From Desmodus rotundus (lineage: Eukaryota > Chordata > Mammalia > Chiroptera > Phyllostomidae), in the NCBI RefSeq assembly GCF_022682495.2, contig NC_071395.1, positions 56,559,242 to 56,623,241 of the forward strand: 64,000 nt of DNA. The letters run 5' to 3'. The number at the start of each line of letters is the position of its first letter. Positions within the stretch are counted from its first letter, which is position 1. The notes beneath the pieces were generated by a model, which saw only the letters and a program-made list of their open reading frames with translations, made no database searches and was not told where the DNA came from. The translations under genes were made by a program, and so were the position numbers. This document shows, one piece after another, positions 36,138 through 47,280 of this stretch.

Positions 36138-38618
36138 ATTACAACTAAAATGTAGAACAACCATCACCCAGAACCTTCAAAAACTGAGTTGAATGGAAGT
36201 CTGACAAATACAGAATTAAAGAAACCACATACATCGAGACCAGTAAGGAGGGGCAGAGATGCAGAATGGGCTGGTCCCTCACCCACGTGTGGTGGATAAA
36301 AATTCGGGAGGGATATCTCAGGAGCAAGGAGCCCAGCCCCATAACAGACTGCCCAGCCCAAGGTTCCAGTGCCAGGAAGATAAGCCCCCATAACTTCTGG
36401 CTGCAAAAATCAGCAGGGTTTGAGTCAGTGGAAGAAACTTCTGGAGACCAAGCTGTTCCTCTTAAAGAACCCACACACGAACCCACACACGGACTCACCT
36501 ACTCAGCTCAAGTGCCATGGTGGCAGCTTGAAGGGCAGTGGTGGCATTCAGGGAGGGACTGAAGTGTCTGACATCATGGTGAGCAGAGGCCGTTGCCCCT
36601 TTTCTGAGCACTCCCCCTACAGAGTCAGCAGGCTGGTGCTATATCTGAGACACCATCAACCTGGCTAACACTGTCTGACCCATCTTGGAGATCCCCAGAG
36701 CCTCTGCCCCACCCAACTTATGGGACCACACAAGCTGCTTTTCCATATGAATGAATGGCTGGTCTTGGCTCATGCTTCACAAACAAACAACAGCTGGCCC
36801 CAGTGAGCTCCAGGCCTAGCACTGGCAATAGCCAGTTTAGTTTCACAGCTTGGCTTTACCTGGGAATGCCCCAGCCCAGGACAAGTAGCAGCCATCTCAG
36901 ATAGCTTTATAGCTCAGATGGGACAGCCCTGGGCAGAACACAGGTGGGGGCTGACCTTGGCCTGCACCACCTAGGAAACCCCATGGCCAGTGCACCCAGT
37001 GGACAGCTACAGACCACGTTGGAGCACTTCCACTCTGCCCTGCAAAGCTGATCCTCCACAGAGGGTGGAGGTTGGTGGTGAGTGGTCACAGCCAGTCCTT
37101 GCAGCTGACTGGCCTGGGTAATCCCTCCAGTTAATCTGCCAACAACAACCAAGGCTCAACTATGAGAAGAGGATGTACTCAGCCTACATGAAGGGCAGGC
37201 ACACCTCGAACACCCAGCTTGGGTGATGGGGAGGCTGTGCCACTGGACCCTGCATGACATCTGCTACATTATTAGGCCACGCTATGAAGACACGGAGTCA
37301 AAGCAGCTCTACCTAATACATAGAAACCAACACAGGGAGGCTGCCAAAACGAGAAGATAAAGAATCATGGCCAAAGTGAAAGAACAGAGCATAACTCCAG
37401 AAAAAGAACTAAACAACATGGAGATAAGCAATCTATCGGATGCAGAATTCAAAACACTGGATATAAGGATGCTCAAGGAACTCGGAGGACCTCAGCAGGA
37501 TAAAAAAGATCCAGTCAGAAACGAAGGATTCACTAACTGAAATAAAGAACAATCGACAGGGAAACAACATGAGAGTGAATGAAGCTGAGAATTCAATCAA
37601 TGATTTGGAACATAAGGAAGCAAAAAACAACCAATCAGAACAACAAGAAGAAAAAAGAATCCAAAAAAATGAGGGTACTGTAAGTAGCCTCTGAGACAAC
37701 TTCAAATGTAGCAACATTCAAATCATAGGGGTGGCAGGAGGAGCAGAGAAAGAGCAAGAAATTGGAAATCTATTTGAAAAAAAATAATGAAAGAAAACTT
37801 CCCTAATTTTGTGAAGGAAATAGACATGCAAGTCCAGGAAGCCCAGAGTCCCAATCAAGTTGGACCCAAAGAGGCACACACCAAGATACATCATAATTAA
37901 AATTCCAGAGGTTAAAGATAAAGAGAGAGTGTTACAAGCAGCAAGAGGAAAGGACACAGTTACCTACAAAGGAGTGCCCCTAAGACTGTCAGCTGATTTC
38001 TCAAAAGAGACCTTACAGGCAAGAAGGGGCTGACAAGTAGTATTCAAAGTCATGAAAGGCAAGGACCTACATCCAAGATTACTGTATCCAGCAAAGCTAT
38101 CATTTAGAATGGAAGGGAAGATAAAGTGCTTCCCAGATAAGGTCAAGTGCAAGGAGTTCATCATCACCAAACCATTATTATATGAAATGCTAAAGGAAAT
38201 TATTTAAGAAAAATAAGATCAAAGCTATGAACATTAAAATGACAACAAACTCACAACTATCAATAACTGAATCTAAAAAATAAAAACAAAAACGAACTGG
38301 GCAAACAAGCAGAACAGGAACAGAATCATAGGTATGGGGATCACATGGAGGGTTATCAGCTGGGAGGGGAAAGGGGGAGAAAGGGGAAAATGGTGCAGGG
38401 GTCAAGAAGCATAAATGGTAAGTACAAATAGACAGGGGGAGGTTAAGAATAGTATAGGAAAGGGAGAAGCCAAAGAACTTACATGACAACCCATGGACAT
38501 GAACTAAAGGGGGGGATTGTTGGAGGGAAGGTAAGTACTGGGCGGAGGGGGGCAAAGGGAAAATAATTGGGACAACTATAACAATATAGTCAATAAAATC
38601 AATACTTAAAAAAAAAAT

Positions 38619-38815
38619 AGCCCTGGCTGGTGTGGTTCAATGGGTTGAATGTCAGCCTGTGAACCAAAAGGTCCCTGGTTCAATTCCTGGTCAGGCACCC
38701 CCCTGGGTTGTGGGCCAAGTCCCCCAGTTTGGGGCACGTGAGAGGCATCTATTTGATGTTTCTCTCTCTCTCCCTCCCTTCCCCCTCTCTAAGAAATAAA
38801 TATAATCTTTAAAAG
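38619..38815 (+). repeat. VES-type SINE in HAL1 tail
   Basis: Head AGCCCTGGCTGGTGTGGTTC directly after the A-run of HAL1 copy f. Confidence 0.9.
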
Positions 38816-39009
38816 AATAATAATAAATAATGCAGTATAAATAATGCAGTGATTAATAAATAATAATACAAAGATACACTGGTGTACTCACAACTGTAAA
38901 CCTATTTTTGCCCACTCCTGTATTTTGATAGAGTTAAATAAAATACATTATTAAATTTTAAAAAGTGTTTAATACAGCACTCGATAGTATGTACCATATA
39001 TGTGGAATG

Positions 39010-39140
39010 AAGGAGTCAGACCTAAGCTTGGAATCTGGACCTTGCTCACTTGGTCAGGCAACTTAACTTCTCTGGGCCTCAGTTGATTGTTTTTTCCATA
39101 TAAAATAGGGAATAAATATTAACCCTCTAGGGCTATTGTT
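39010..39140 (+). repeat. MIR relic
   Basis: CTTAACTTCTCTGGGCCTCAG and ATAAAATAGGGAATAA-type sequence in MIR order. Confidence 0.6.
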
Positions 39141-39287
39141 ACTTCAAGCCACTCTCTTTAAAGGAATGCAGTTTGTCCCCCAATTCTCCCTATCACTCAG
39201 GATAGAGGCAGTGACCCTAAGCTCACAACATCTTGCTTCATTTTTTGCTGCTTGTCTGCTCTGCACTGAGACCATCTGTCTTTAATT

Positions 39288-39517
39288 TTTTTTTTCTTTT
39301 ATTGATTCTAGAGAGAGGGGAAGGGAGGGAGAGAGGGAGAGAGAGAGAAAGGGAGAGGATCATTGATGTGAGAGAGAAACATCTATCAATTGCCTCTCAG
39401 AAAAGCCCCAACTGGGGACCAAACCTGCAACCCAGGCATGTGCCCCAAATGACCAGGAATAGAACCTGCGACCTTTCACTTTTAAAGATGATGCCCAACC
39501 AGCTGAGCCAGGGCTAG
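39288..39517 (-). repeat. Older VES-type SINE, reverse
   Basis: GA-rich start, TGAGAGAGAAACATCTATCA, end CCAACCAGCTGAGCCAGGGC. Confidence 0.8.
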
Positions 39518-40420
39518 GACTGCCTGTCTTTTCACTGCTTGACCCAGCACCCAGCCCAGTGCCTGACATATGGAAACTGCTTGATAGGTGCTGAATGAAT
39601 GAGATAACAAGTGGCCTCAACACATCCTTGTCATCTTTCATGTCTGGGACATAACTGCTTCCTTACTGCCATCACCCCAGGGCTGGTATGTAAGAGGCAC
39701 CCAGGAAACCTATGTAGAAGGGGTGAATGGAGCTTAGCAGCTTCGAAGAGGCTCCAAGGACTGGATGGGACCCTCTCCCCAGGGCCCACCACCCTCCCTC
39801 TCAAGCCACTCATGCCCCAGCCCCTGCCTGGCCTAGCCCCCACAAATCCCGAAAGAGCAAGAGAAGCACAAGAACTGAGGCCAAGGCCACAGCCAGTGCC
39901 AATAGCCTCGAGTCCTCTCACCCTGGCCATCAGTGTGGCTGTTCCCTGGAACACAGAAGTGGCTGGGTAGCCTGGGAAGGAAAACTCCTCAAAGCTGGCC
40001 TTGCAGGAGGGACCAGGGCCAACCACATTGGGAATACAGCAAAAGGGGTCACACAGCGACAAGGTATAAACCAAGTCCCTGGAAGTCAGCCCAGATGCTG
40101 GCAAGGCATCCTTTTCTCCCCCTTCCTCTAGTTGCTTGACAACCACTGTGCATCTGGATCAGAGCAAGAAGCAGCTGAGCATAATGGGAGTCCAGGCCCA
40201 GGACACCTGTCTCCCCAAGAGATGCATGATTATGGGGAGGAGGGGAGAGAAGGGCCCCTAGCTGCTTCTCTCAGAGGCCACCTGAGCTGATGAGATCTTG
40301 AGGCAACAGTGGTTCAGGAGAGCTGCAGGCAGCACCTGGGGTTGGGGGGATCAGACATGCAAATGCAGCTGCATAGGGACCCTTACTTCAACTGGTGGTA
40401 CTTCTCCCATATCCTTTTTT
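39518..40420. other. Intergenic, no gene recognised
   Basis: GC-moderate unique sequence. Open frames on both strands overlap each other and lack splice or family support. Confidence 0.3.
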
Positions 40421-40595
40421 TTAAAAAAAGATTTTATTTATTTTATTATTAGAGAAAGGGGAAGGGAGCAAGAAAGAGAGGGAGAGAAACATTGTTGCCT
40501 CTCGCAGGAACCCTGACCAGGTACCCAATCTGCAACCCAGGCATGTGCCCTGAAGAGGCGTGGAACCCCCACCAGCCAAGCCATACCTGTCAGAA
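40421..40595 (-). repeat. VES-type SINE, reverse
   Basis: AAAGATTTTATTTATTTTAT, GA-rich middle, CAACCCAGGCATGTGCCCTG. Confidence 0.85.
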
Positions 40596-40859
40596 CATTT
40601 CCCCAGCATCTTTCCTGATGACTCCTAGGATTCTGTTCAATGGCCCTCCCCACTTAGGGAGAGGACTGTCCCCCCTTCCTTCACAGTATTTAAGAAAAGT
40701 TGATTTACCTGGCCAAAAAGAGGGAAATGACCTAGCCTCCCTGACAATCCGTCTTCTCCTCTGTAGAGTGGGCCAACATTGAGCACCTGAGAGCGTCCTC
40801 AAGAGGAGAAATAGTGAGCCATCACTCAGCCTGTAGAGGAACTCCCTCTGCAGAGGGAG

Positions 40860-41650
40860 CGAGTGTTGGTGTTCCCCTCAGAGCCCACCACCCACCATGC
40901 TCTACAGCAGGGCCACCTGTGTGCGCCCAGTGGTGGCACTTTCCACCCGGGACCTCCTAGGGCAGAGCGCGGCCCTGCTCACAGTCCGCGCGCTACAGCC
41001 GTCTTGCAAGCCCTGGGGTGCAGTCAGCCCCTGAGCGTGCTCAGCTCCAGGCTGGAGAAGTCCCCCGGCGGCCCCATTGTCAGGGCTGGTGACCAGGGGG
41101 CAAGAGGTGGCTTTTGTCCCCACAGCGGCGCTCATTTCACAGGCGTGGAGAATAGGATCCCCTGCTGGGAGCTGTTTATCCAGCAGGCCGTTTTCAGGCA
41201 GGGCCCCGCCACCCTGACAACGAGTCTCCCGGCCGGACACCTGGGTCGTGAGCCGAGCCCAGGAACGCGCCAGACCCTGTCTGCTCTGCGTTGGTTCCTC
41301 AGCCTCTGAGCCCTTCTGTTAAGGCTGCGGCGGGAACAAACCAGGCTGGACCGTGGGGACTGGAAGGGGTCCTCGCTCGCAGGGGACCTCGGCTAAGTCT
41401 GGGCAGCTCCAGGTCTTGGCCGCTGCCCACCGGAGGGACTGGCGGGGACAGCGGGCCAGAAACCGGCCCGGGTCGCCACGCCGCGTCCCCACGCCCGCAG
41501 CCACGCGGAGCCGCGTCCCGGCCGGGCCTCGCCCACAAGAGGGACAGCCACAGTCACAGCCTAAGGCAGGGGCGGCCAGTACAAGCCCCACCCAGAAAGC
41601 TCCGCCTTCCACAAAGCCCCGCCCCCAGGGTAAGTTCCGCAGATAGCCCC
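40860..41650 (+). promoter_or_regulatory. Orphan CpG-rich patch with a consensus donor
   Basis: CpG density rises strongly from about 40.95 to 41.64 kb, highest at 41.44-41.55 kb. At 41626-41635 the plus strand reads CCAGGGTAAG, a consensus donor (GTAAGT from 41630). It could be the first exon of an unannotated transcript 1.3 kb upstream of CCL25. Equally it may be a methylation-free patch without a promoter. No protein family recognised in any frame. Confidence 0.4.
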
Positions 41651-42009
41651 ACTTCTGGTACCATCCAAAGCCAAGTCCAAACCAGCCTCAACTCAGCCTA
41701 GTGCAGTGGTCGAGGAGCTCCGCACCACTGGTTCCTAGTGGAGCAGGAGAGATGAAAAAGGGGTACAGGCTGTTATATATACCCGGATTGGTCTACGGTC
41801 AAGGGTGCGGGGAACGAAAAGTTAAAAGTGACAAGCTGTCAGCTGTGAATTCTCTGCAGCACTCCCTTGCCCTACCTCTGCCCTCTCCGCCCCTCCTCTC
41901 CGTCCACCCCTGTTCAAGCTGGGCCACAGGACCAGGGAAAGAAGAAACGCCTACTAGGTGATTTGATTTCTGCTGGTGTGGCTACGTGGTGCTCCCGACT
42001 GACTTTTCT

Positions 42010-42295
42010 TCCAAAACCAGGGCATTTCTTTGTTGCATATAATAGTTTTATTGAGATTATTGTCAAGATAATATTAGGGAAAATCCACATGCATACATCG
42101 CACCATTGCAAGCGGACCATTCTGCAGTGTTTACTGCATTCTCAGAGTCAATGGACCATCACCACTATCTAATTTCAGAACAAAAACAAAACTGAAAAAC
42201 ACTCCCCATTCTTCCCTCCTCCCAGCCCATCACAACTACTCATTTCACTTTCCGTTTCTATAGATTTGACTGTTCTCAACACCTGGGCATTTCTG
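42010..42295 (+). repeat. L1M-class 3' end
   Basis: ATAGTTTTATTGAGATTATT, CCATCACCACTATCTAATTT and CTTTCCGTTTCTATAGATTTG are old L1 3' UTR signatures. Confidence 0.7.
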
Positions 42296-42905
42296 TGACA
42301 TAAGTCACCTCATTGGTTGGAAAGAGAGAAAATCAGGGTGAAGCCAGGGCCCCAGGAGCACAGGTGGCTTGGGAGCAGGGAGCCCCCGTGAAGTCCCTCC
42401 CCTGGGCTCTAGGCAGCCTGAGACCTGTCCACAGGAGGCAGCCCAGGTGTCTGGCAGGAGAGAGAACAGGACAAAGAGGAGAAAGGGCCCTTTGGGGAGA
42501 AAGCAGGGTGCTGGCTGAGAGGCCTGGAATGGGGGAGGAAGGTGAGGGAGGTCACAAGGTAGCCAGCTTTCAAGTGACCTGGTCAAGGTCAAGGCTGGGT
42601 TGTCCTTCTGCATCCACCTTTCAGCCTCTTATTGCCAAGGGGGAGCCAGCCTACTGTCTGTTCCACATCTGAGTAGTCAGTTGAGGGAGTCATTGTTTCT
42701 GGATTTGAGTCCTCTTGTCCCCAGTCCCCCCCCAACTCCCTCCAGGTATATCCTGACCTTAGTTAGATAGAGGAGATAGAAAGAGAAACAAGGAGGAGAG
42801 AGGAGGGTGGGGCAAGAGGGAGAAGCCTGGAGGTGGAGTGAGAGAGCAGGTAGGAAAAAGTAGGAGGGTGAAGGAGGGCGGGTTGTGGCAGGGTGGGGCT
42901 CCATC

Positions 42906-42911
42906 TATAAA
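42906..42911 (+). promoter_or_regulatory. CCL25: CCL25 TATA box
   Basis: TATAAA in context CTATAAAGTGGGG lies about 30 bases before the likely start site (about 42936) of a short 5' exon whose donor GTAAGT begins at 42975. Position and spacing support it; not experimentally known. Confidence 0.6.
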
Positions 42912-42935
42912 GTGGGGAAGCCTGTGGGCTAGTGG

Positions 42936-42974
42936 GCATATGCTCCAGAGTCACCAGGAAACCCACAGGCTTTG
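42936..42974 (+). other. CCL25: CCL25 putative non-coding exon 1
   Basis: Short 5' UTR exon between the TATA box and the consensus donor TTTG/GTAAGT at 42974/42975. It would splice to an acceptor at 43163 or 43169, just before the start codon at 43193. Confidence 0.5.
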
Positions 42975-43192
42975 GTAAGTGCTCTCCCCACACCCAGCAC
43001 AACTGAGGCCAGCAGCTGGTCTCTCAGGAAAGAATAGTCCTCATCCTGTGCTGCCTGCCTCCCTTGCAGGGGACCCTGGCTTGAGATAGGGGGTGTTCCC
43101 AGTGCCTGCCTCTGTCTATGTGGGGTCCTCCTCTCCCTCCTCCCTCCCCTGTTATCCCTCAAGGTTCAGGAGGCAGAAGACCAGCCTGCACC

Positions 43193-46100
43193 ATGAATCT
43201 GTGGCTCTTGGCCTGCCTGGTGACCTGCTTCGTGGGCATCTGGGCCCCTGCTGTCCAAGCACAAGGTACTGTCTTGGACCATACCTCTTCTCCCCGGATT
43301 TCCCCTCCCTCATCCATCCTTCTATGCACCCCCATTTGCCCATCCCCTCCACCAGAAGCCTGAGCTTGTCTCCACCATTTAATTCTCTGACAGCTGCCCT
43401 GCCCCCAGACATGCAGAAACTCCTGGCATCTATGCAGCTCAGTGGGGCTGCAGTGGTCCTTCTCGTGCCTCCACCACAGTCCACAGCCCTAGACTTCTTT
43501 GCAGGGACTCCAGACAGCCCAGGGAATGTGGAGAGGAGAAGGTGGCTCCCAATGATGGCCTAGCCCCTTACCACCAGGGACACACTGCAGTGACCTGACC
43601 CTGCAAAGCCCCAGAGACTTAGAGGAATGGGTCCCATCCTGGCTTCCCCCAACCTGGGCTAACTGTGTAGTCAGGCTCAGAGTCACTAATCAGCCATTAT
43701 GGGCCTCAGTTTCCTCATCTGCAAAATGGAGCTCTGAATTCCCACTGCAGAAAGGGGCCATGAAGATCTGACAGGCTGATGCCTGCAAAACTCTTGGCCT
43801 AGTGCCTGCCTGAAACGACAATAATTACTATGATTTTATTAACAGCAAATCCCTTCTCTCCCCTCCCTAGATTAGGTACTAGAGGATTTCGATGACTACA
43901 AGCCAGTTCTGGGCATGCAGTGCCCCCAGGACAGGAGCCCTACCAGTGTCTCCTCTGTCCCAATTAACCCCAGCAGCTGGCAGGGCAGAGTCAAGGTCCC
44001 ATGGCCCCACTCACCTGCCCCACCCACCCCTCACTAGGTCTGAGGACCTCTCCCCATTGCCCCTAGCAGACCTTAGTCTTTGCCCCAGAAGGAGCTGGGC
44101 TCCGTTCCAATTGTCCTGCTATCAGAGACCTATTCCAGCAGCCAGGCCAAGCCCTGGCCCTTTGACCGTGGGAGCAGAGTGGCCCCCAGCCCCAGGGACT
44201 TCCTGCCTGGGGCCCAGCATCCATCTGACTGCACTGCCCCTTGCCCTCTGTGGCCCCTGGAGTCCTCCCCCTTCCTCCTCCCTTCCCCTGTGCACTCTGC
44301 CAGGACTCAGTCATGGTCCCTCCAGGGGTCAGCAGAGGAGCAGATCCCAGAGGACCTTGAACGTCTCTGCACATCTCTTGCATCAGTTCATCCTCTGCTT
44401 CCAGACCCTTTGGCACCAGCACCTCCTCTGAGCACCTCCCCTCCAGGTCCCTGAGCTCACTTCTCCCTCCCAGCTTAGATCAACTTCCCAGCCTCCCACT
44501 AGGCCAGGACATCCCCTGCTGAAATCAGAAAGGTCAGCATCATGCTGTCTGTCACCACCAGGACCAATAATCAGAGACAGGGATTGAATCTTTATGGGTA
44601 CTTTATTTAGATGGCTGGCAGTCTGAGAAGACAGTGGGTTATGTACCCTGACAGACCATCTTCCATTTTATTTCAAGCCAGACTTTTTTTTTTATAAGGA
44701 GGAAAAAGTGTAGGTAAGGGGTTTGGAACTCAGGAAAAAGATTAATCAGAAAAAACTTCATTCTGGCAATTTCCCTAGTACCCTTTCATCCCTTGACCGG
44801 TGATTCCTTTTTTTTTTTTTAAGATTTTATTTATTTTTAGAGAGGAGAAGGGAGGGAGAGAGGAAGAGAAACATCAATGTGTGGTTCTCTCTTACGTGCC
44901 CCCCACCAGGGACCTGGACTGCAACCAGGCATGTGCCCTGACTGGGAATCAAACCATCAATGCTTTGATTCACAGGTCAGCACTCAATCCACTGAGCCAC
45001 AGCAGCCAGGGATTAATCAGTGATTCTCAATCTAGGCCATAGGTCCTGTGTCCTGGGCAGGGTGGGCTGGGTGTCTCTCCCTGGAACACAATGGCTCAGA
45101 TGCCATCTTGATTGCTTACAGTTCCCCTGGTGCACAAAGGTCAAATTGCTGTGGTCTGCTGAAGTCAGCTTTGTGCATGCTGGCTCCATAAAATATTATT
45201 TCAAAACTAAAAGTGTCCAGCTCTTGAGTCGCCCGTCACAGTAACTACACTGGTCCAACTCCCCTATTTGTCTAGACATCTAGCTCTGAGTAGGAACTCT
45301 ACATGCTTTTGTTCAACCAAAGGGTAAATAAATGAGCAGAGACCTCTTGATCTCTAGTCAGGTTACTCGGAGTGGTCACTCTGATGGGGACAGAGAGGAG
45401 GAGGTAACTGAGATAGATGTAAGTGGGGGAAGCCCAGCCTGGAGCGAGAGCCAGGAGGCCAGGAGCCTAGGCCAACCAGCCCGCTCACTTTAGGAGGAGG
45501 GACCCAGAGAGGAATGGGGGCCTCTAGCCCTTCCTCAGGGTACTGCACCTGCCCTCCTTGCCCTCCTTGCAGGAGTAGAAATGGCTTTGGTTCCCCATTC
45601 ATTTTGAGGTCCTGGGCCCTTTTCCCAGCATGTCCTTCAGGACCTCTCCAATTCCTGCCAGATGCCCCCATATCAGGGACCAAAGGTGAGCCTCATGGCT
45701 TCCTTATCACCTGGGCTGTCCCTCAGCCTCCACAGGGCCTGAGACTGTCATGGTATGTTTGTGAGTGCCTGTACTGGTGGCTGTGCCTGCACACCCAGGC
45801 ACATGCAGCCACACAGGCACATATAGAAGAGTGAGCCTGGGGTGGCTGTGTGATTGCAGGCGACTTTGAGGACTGCTGCCTGGCTTACAACACCCACGTT
45901 AGCCTGAGGGTGCTCAGGCGTGCCCAGAGTTACTGGTGCCTGGATGTGAGCAGGAGCTGTAACCTGCCTGCTGTGATGTGAGTGGGACAGTGAGGGCTGG
46001 GGTGGGTGGGAGCTCACACATAACTTTGCATCCTGCTTACACACTAAACTGGCTCCCCCTCCCACCTGCAGATTCTACTTCCCTCACAGAGAGCTCAATG

Positions 46101-46888
46101 TGTGTGGGAACCCACAAGCCAAGTGGGTACAAGATGGGATAAGGCTTCTGAATACTCGGAACAAGGGCCTTCTAAAGCATCACCAAAGTACCCAGAAAGC
46201 CTCCCAACGTGAGTGAGACCCCAGCCCAGCATCTAGGGAGCCTCTCCTCCTTGCTTCAGGCTCCTGAGTTTCTCAGTCCCCAAAGAGGGGATTGCAGCCC
46301 AGCATGCTGACAGCTGTCCCTACCCACATAGAAATACCGTTGCTGGGGAGTGGGAGACTTAGTGAATACGCAGTTCTTTTAGTCAAAACACTTTCCATTG
46401 CCAGAGATGAAAAGTCAAGTAAATGGAACACTCATGGGCTCAAATGACCAGCCAATGGCTCAGGCCTGGCTGGATCCAGGTGCTCAAAGGGATTGGGGAC
46501 TCTTCTAACTACTTCTTTTCCATCTTTCTGACAGGCTGTCCCACTGTGGGGAAGTTGAGCCCTAAAACCTCCAGGCTTCCACTCTCCGCACCTAGAGGTC
46601 GCACCAGAAGCAGCAAGATTGCCTTGCTGCTCCCAGCACAGGCTAATCCAGGTAATGACTTAGATCATGTGACCATCTCTGGGCTCACTACAATGAGGGC
46701 TTATGATGAGCCCAGACTGGGTCAGGGGACTCATCTCCAGGATGAAGGAGGGTTGGTTTTATGGACAATTCCACAGGCTCACATGGGAGGGTCCTAGGTG
46801 TCCATAACTGACCCAACCCAGGGGGCCTCAGCACCACCCCACTGCCCATCACCTGCTGTCCTCTCCAATCCTTCTTGCAGGACCCTGA
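43193..46888 (+). CDS. CCL25: C-C motif chemokine 25 (TECK), five coding exons
   Basis: Secreted chemokine that recruits CCR9-bearing T cells to thymus and small intestine. Coding exons: 43193-43265, 45860-45977, 46072-46208, 46535-46651 and 46881-46888, with GT/AG at every junction and phases 1, 0-equivalent carry-over bases consistent throughout. The joined frame has 150 codons, equal to human CCL25. Residues 1-23 are a signal peptide (MNLWLLACLV start, cut before QG). The mature start GDFEDCCLAY contains the CC pair (30, 31), with partners Cys58 and Cys75. The long basic tail typical of CCL25 follows; the last residues are ANPGP. Two additional cysteines (51 and 111) are unlike human. Intron 1 holds MIR and a SINE. 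All exons look intact and functional. Confidence 0.95.
43640..43820 (+). repeat. MIR relic in CCL25 intron
   Basis: GGGCCTCAGTTTCCTCATCT and GCAAAATGGAGCTCTG are the MIR 3' region. Confidence 0.7.
43821..44800. other. CCL25 intron, unassigned
   Basis: GC-rich intronic DNA. Long open frames occur on both strands but no exon, family or splice pattern supports them. Confidence 0.4.
44808..45011 (-). repeat. VES-type SINE, reverse, in CCL25 intron
   Basis: Run of T, AAGATTTTATTTATTTTTAG, end CCACAGCAGCCAGGG. Antisense to the gene. Confidence 0.9.
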
Positions 46889-47257
46889 GCCCGCATATCT
46901 CTAGGATCAACCCACATGGGATGGGCTGGAGCTCACTCCACTGTGCCTGTTGCCCTGCAGGCCCCCAGCCGTGCTCCCCTTCAGGCCAGCTCTCAGCTCC
47001 CGTGTTGAGCCTGCACCAGTTCCCTCAGCCCTGCTGCCTCCTGCTCCTCAGGTGGCTGGAAGGAGGGAGCTGAACTCATTTCAAACTCCTTGTGTTCTTC
47101 AGCAACCAGAGCCAGCTCTGGCCAATGATTCTTAAAGAGCATCACTGAGACACATCACCTTGATGTGTCTCCTATCCCAGGCCACACATGCCTCTGGGTC
47201 TTTGCGAAGCTCTAGTCTGTCCATGGACACCACTCCTGGTCTGTTTTTGTTTTTTTA

Positions 47258-47263
47258 AATAAA
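47258..47263 (+). terminator. CCL25: CCL25 polyadenylation signal
   Basis: AATAAA about 370 bases after the stop codon, followed by a TG/T-rich stretch (TTTTTGTCTCTGTC). It sets the 3' end of CCL25 near 47280. Confidence 0.75.
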
Positions 47264-47280
47264 CCTTTGGTGGGATATCG

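Larger units (their letters stand above)
35388..38815 (+). mobile_element. HAL1-like element, copy f, with four nested SINEs
   Basis: Flanked by a perfect 17-base duplication AATAATAATAAATAATG (35371-35387 and 38816-38832). Head 35388-35460, three SINEs, then body 36138-38605. Decayed ORF1 frame about 37.37-38.20 kb; 3' UTR after it. The body is almost identical to copy g (56.72-59.05 kb). No ORF2. Confidence 0.85.
35339..38920. mobile_element. Mariner-type MITE split by HAL1 copy f
   Basis: Left end CAGGGGTGGGCAAAAGTG and right end TATTTTTGCCCACTCCTG are inverted repeats, each next to a TA (35337-35338, 38921-38922), the mariner target duplication. Its middle holds HAL1 copy f, leaving only about 120 bases of MITE sequence. 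Confidence 0.8.
35170..39000. mobile_element. hAT-type relic hosting a mariner MITE
   Basis: 35.17-35.34 kb (CACTGTCCAGTAAGGTGGAC) and 38.92-39.00 kb (TAAAATACATTATTAAATTT) look like the two halves of one old DNA transposon. Confidence 0.4.

Noticed and set aside
46961..47073. Alternative CCL25 last exon (acceptor at 46960)
   Set aside because: It also splices in frame, but would add about 37 residues. The acceptor at 46880 gives 150 residues ending two codons later, matching human gene structure.
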